Shown: positions 5,304-6,234 of the stretch, piece after piece | Layout of the letters: each line of letters opens with the position of its first letter | How positions within the stretch are numbered: position 1 is the stretch's first letter | From: Methanoregula sp. | GTDB taxonomy: Archaea > Halobacteriota > Methanomicrobia > Methanomicrobiales > Methanospirillaceae | Assembly: GCA_023228295.1 (NCBI GenBank) | Contig: JALOBP010000132.1 | Location: 1 to 6,234, forward strand | Direction: 5' to 3' | Length of the DNA: 6,234 nt | Program-made: the position numbers and the translations under genes | Notes under the pieces: generated by a model | What the model saw: the letters and a program-made list of their open reading frames with translations, nothing else | Databases searched by the model: none | What the model was told of the DNA's origin: nothing

Positions 5304-6234
5304 TCAGAACTGGAAGTAGATGAATTCCGGACTCCGACTGGGTGCAAGGCATAGTATGAGAAGGACGATAACGATAATGTAGACCCCCCAGTAATCGATC
5401 CTTAACCGGGATAGATAATCAACAAGATCGAACCGGCCAACTGACCTGACTGAGTCCATGGTGAGGTGCTTTCGTGAGAGTACTAGGATAATGATAACCG
5501 GTATCCCCAGAAGGACTACATTCAGTTTAAGGATATCAGAGTATTTTGTAAATCCTGCAATAAGGGTGGAGAAATCGATGAATATCCATTGTGAGACACA
5601 GTACCAGATATCGTTGACATCAGATACCCGGAACAGGATCCAGCCCATGAATATGAAATACTGGGTGACAAGGATTTTTATGATGGTGCTGATGAACGGA
5701 GGGAGAGAATGCGCTGATAACCGATCATATACTTTCCCTGGCGTACTAATCACCCGGTGAACACAGAGCAGCAGACCATGGTAGGCACCCCATAAGACAA
5801 AGTTCCATGCAGCTCCATGCCAGAGACCACAGAGGGTGAATGCGATAATGAGATTGATATACGTGCGTGCAGCCCCTTTTCGGTTGCCACCAAGAGGTAT
5901 GTAAATATAGTCCCGTATATAACTGGAGAGTGTGATATGCCACCGTCTCCAAAAATCCTGAGGACTTGAGGAAAAGTAGGGCATGTTGAAGTTTTCAGGG
6001 AAGACGAAACCAAAGATCCGTGCACTGCCGATGGCGATATCAGTATACCCGGAGAAATCAAAGTAAATCTGGAGACCAAAAAGGATCGTCGCAGCGATTA
6101 TGAAAAAAGAATTTGAATTCTGGATCGGGACGTCCGGGTTTGCATAGACCAGGTTCACGTAATAGGCAAGATTATCCGCAATAACCACTTTTTTGACCAG
6201 GCCAAGACCAATCCGCGTGACCCCGCATTTGATG
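5304..6234 (-). CDS. AlgI-like membrane-bound O-acyltransferase (MBOAT), N-terminus beyond window
   Basis: 309 residues are visible, the C-terminal two thirds of a family usually near 470-500 residues. The frame is open to the right edge and its first residues (GLGLVKKVVIADNLA) are internal family sequence, so the GTG at 6188 is not the start. Counting V/M at 6188 as 1, visible motifs are IYFDFSGYTDIAIGSARIFGF (41-61), DFWRRWHITLSSYIRDY (78-94), IPLGGNR (97-103) and CGLWHGAAWNFVLWG (120-134). H124 (codon 5817-5819) is the conserved MBOAT catalytic histidine. The protein is multi-pass (about 27-42, 109-121, 126-145, 166-187, 224-238, 268-283) and ends FIYFQF, a typical AlgI-family tail. Relatives move acyl, usually acetyl, groups across the membrane onto exported glycans, commonly passing them to an SGNH/AlgJ-type partner. 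No partner lies downstream; it may be outside the window. The context points to O-acetylation of the same surface glycan. Confidence 0.9.
   Translation of the reverse strand, partial: IKCGVTRIGLGLVKKVVIADNLAYYVNLVYANPDVPIQNSNSFFIIAATILFGLQIYFDFSGYTDIAIGSARIFGFVFPENFNMPYFSSSPQDFWRRWHITLSSYIRDYIYIPLGGNRKGAARTYINLIIAFTLCGLWHGAAWNFVLWGAYHGLLLCVHRVISTPGKVYDRLSAHSLPPFISTIIKILVTQYFIFMGWILFRVSDVNDIWYCVSQWIFIDFSTLIAGFTKYSDILKLNVVLLGIPVIIILVLSRKHLTMDSVRSVGRFDLVDYLSRLRIDYWGVYIIVIVLLILCLAPSRSPEFIYFQF

Noticed and set aside
5746..6079. Minus-strand open frames overlapping the O-acyltransferase
   Set aside because: They lie in other frames of a gene whose own frame carries all the MBOAT motifs.
6186..6188. 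GTG at 6188 as the start of the O-acyltransferase
   Set aside because: The frame stays open to the window edge and the upstream residues (GLGLVKK) belong to a conserved internal family segment, so the gene is partial.

Overview
The window looks archaeal, most likely from a methanogen of the Methanomicrobiales type. This is inferred from good archaeal TATA boxes about 30 nt upstream of start codons with little or no leader, oligo-T stretches after stop codons, a DUF169-family protein, and general protein character. No rRNA or tRNA is present to confirm it.

Layout, left to right. (1) 1-600, minus strand: the N-terminal 200 residues of a DUF169 protein, in visibly GC-rich DNA (hand-counted lines give about 68-73% GC). 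(2) 601-877: a gap holding the DUF169 promoter, a 7-bp perfect inverted repeat just upstream of it, and no convincing gene. (3) 878-1993, minus: a membrane-anchored family 2 glycosyltransferase. (4) 1994-2164: a divergent promoter region with palindromic elements. (5) 2165-3865, plus: a carbamoyltransferase of the NodU/CmcH/TobZ family. (6) 3866-3890: a short convergent gap with a bidirectional terminator. (7) 3891-5138, minus: a UDP-sugar 6-dehydrogenase that makes a nucleotide-activated (probably N-acetylated) uronic acid. (8) 5139-5303: a leader/promoter gap. (9) 5304 to the right edge, minus: an AlgI-like membrane-bound O-acyltransferase, cut off at its N-terminus.

Genes 3, 5, 7 and 9 fit one theme: synthesis and decoration of a surface or extracellular glycan. 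The dehydrogenase supplies an activated uronic acid, the GT2 enzyme transfers or polymerises sugars at the membrane, and the MBOAT and the carbamoyltransferase would add O-acyl (probably acetyl) and O-carbamoyl groups. The genes are not one operon: three are on the minus strand in separate units, and the carbamoyltransferase is on the plus strand between them. The DNA from about 600 rightwards is clearly lower in GC than the DUF169 gene, as expected at the edge of an accessory glycan island. The shared glycan role is inferred from gene families and proximity. The product itself cannot be named from this window. No mobile element, CRISPR array or RNA gene was seen.
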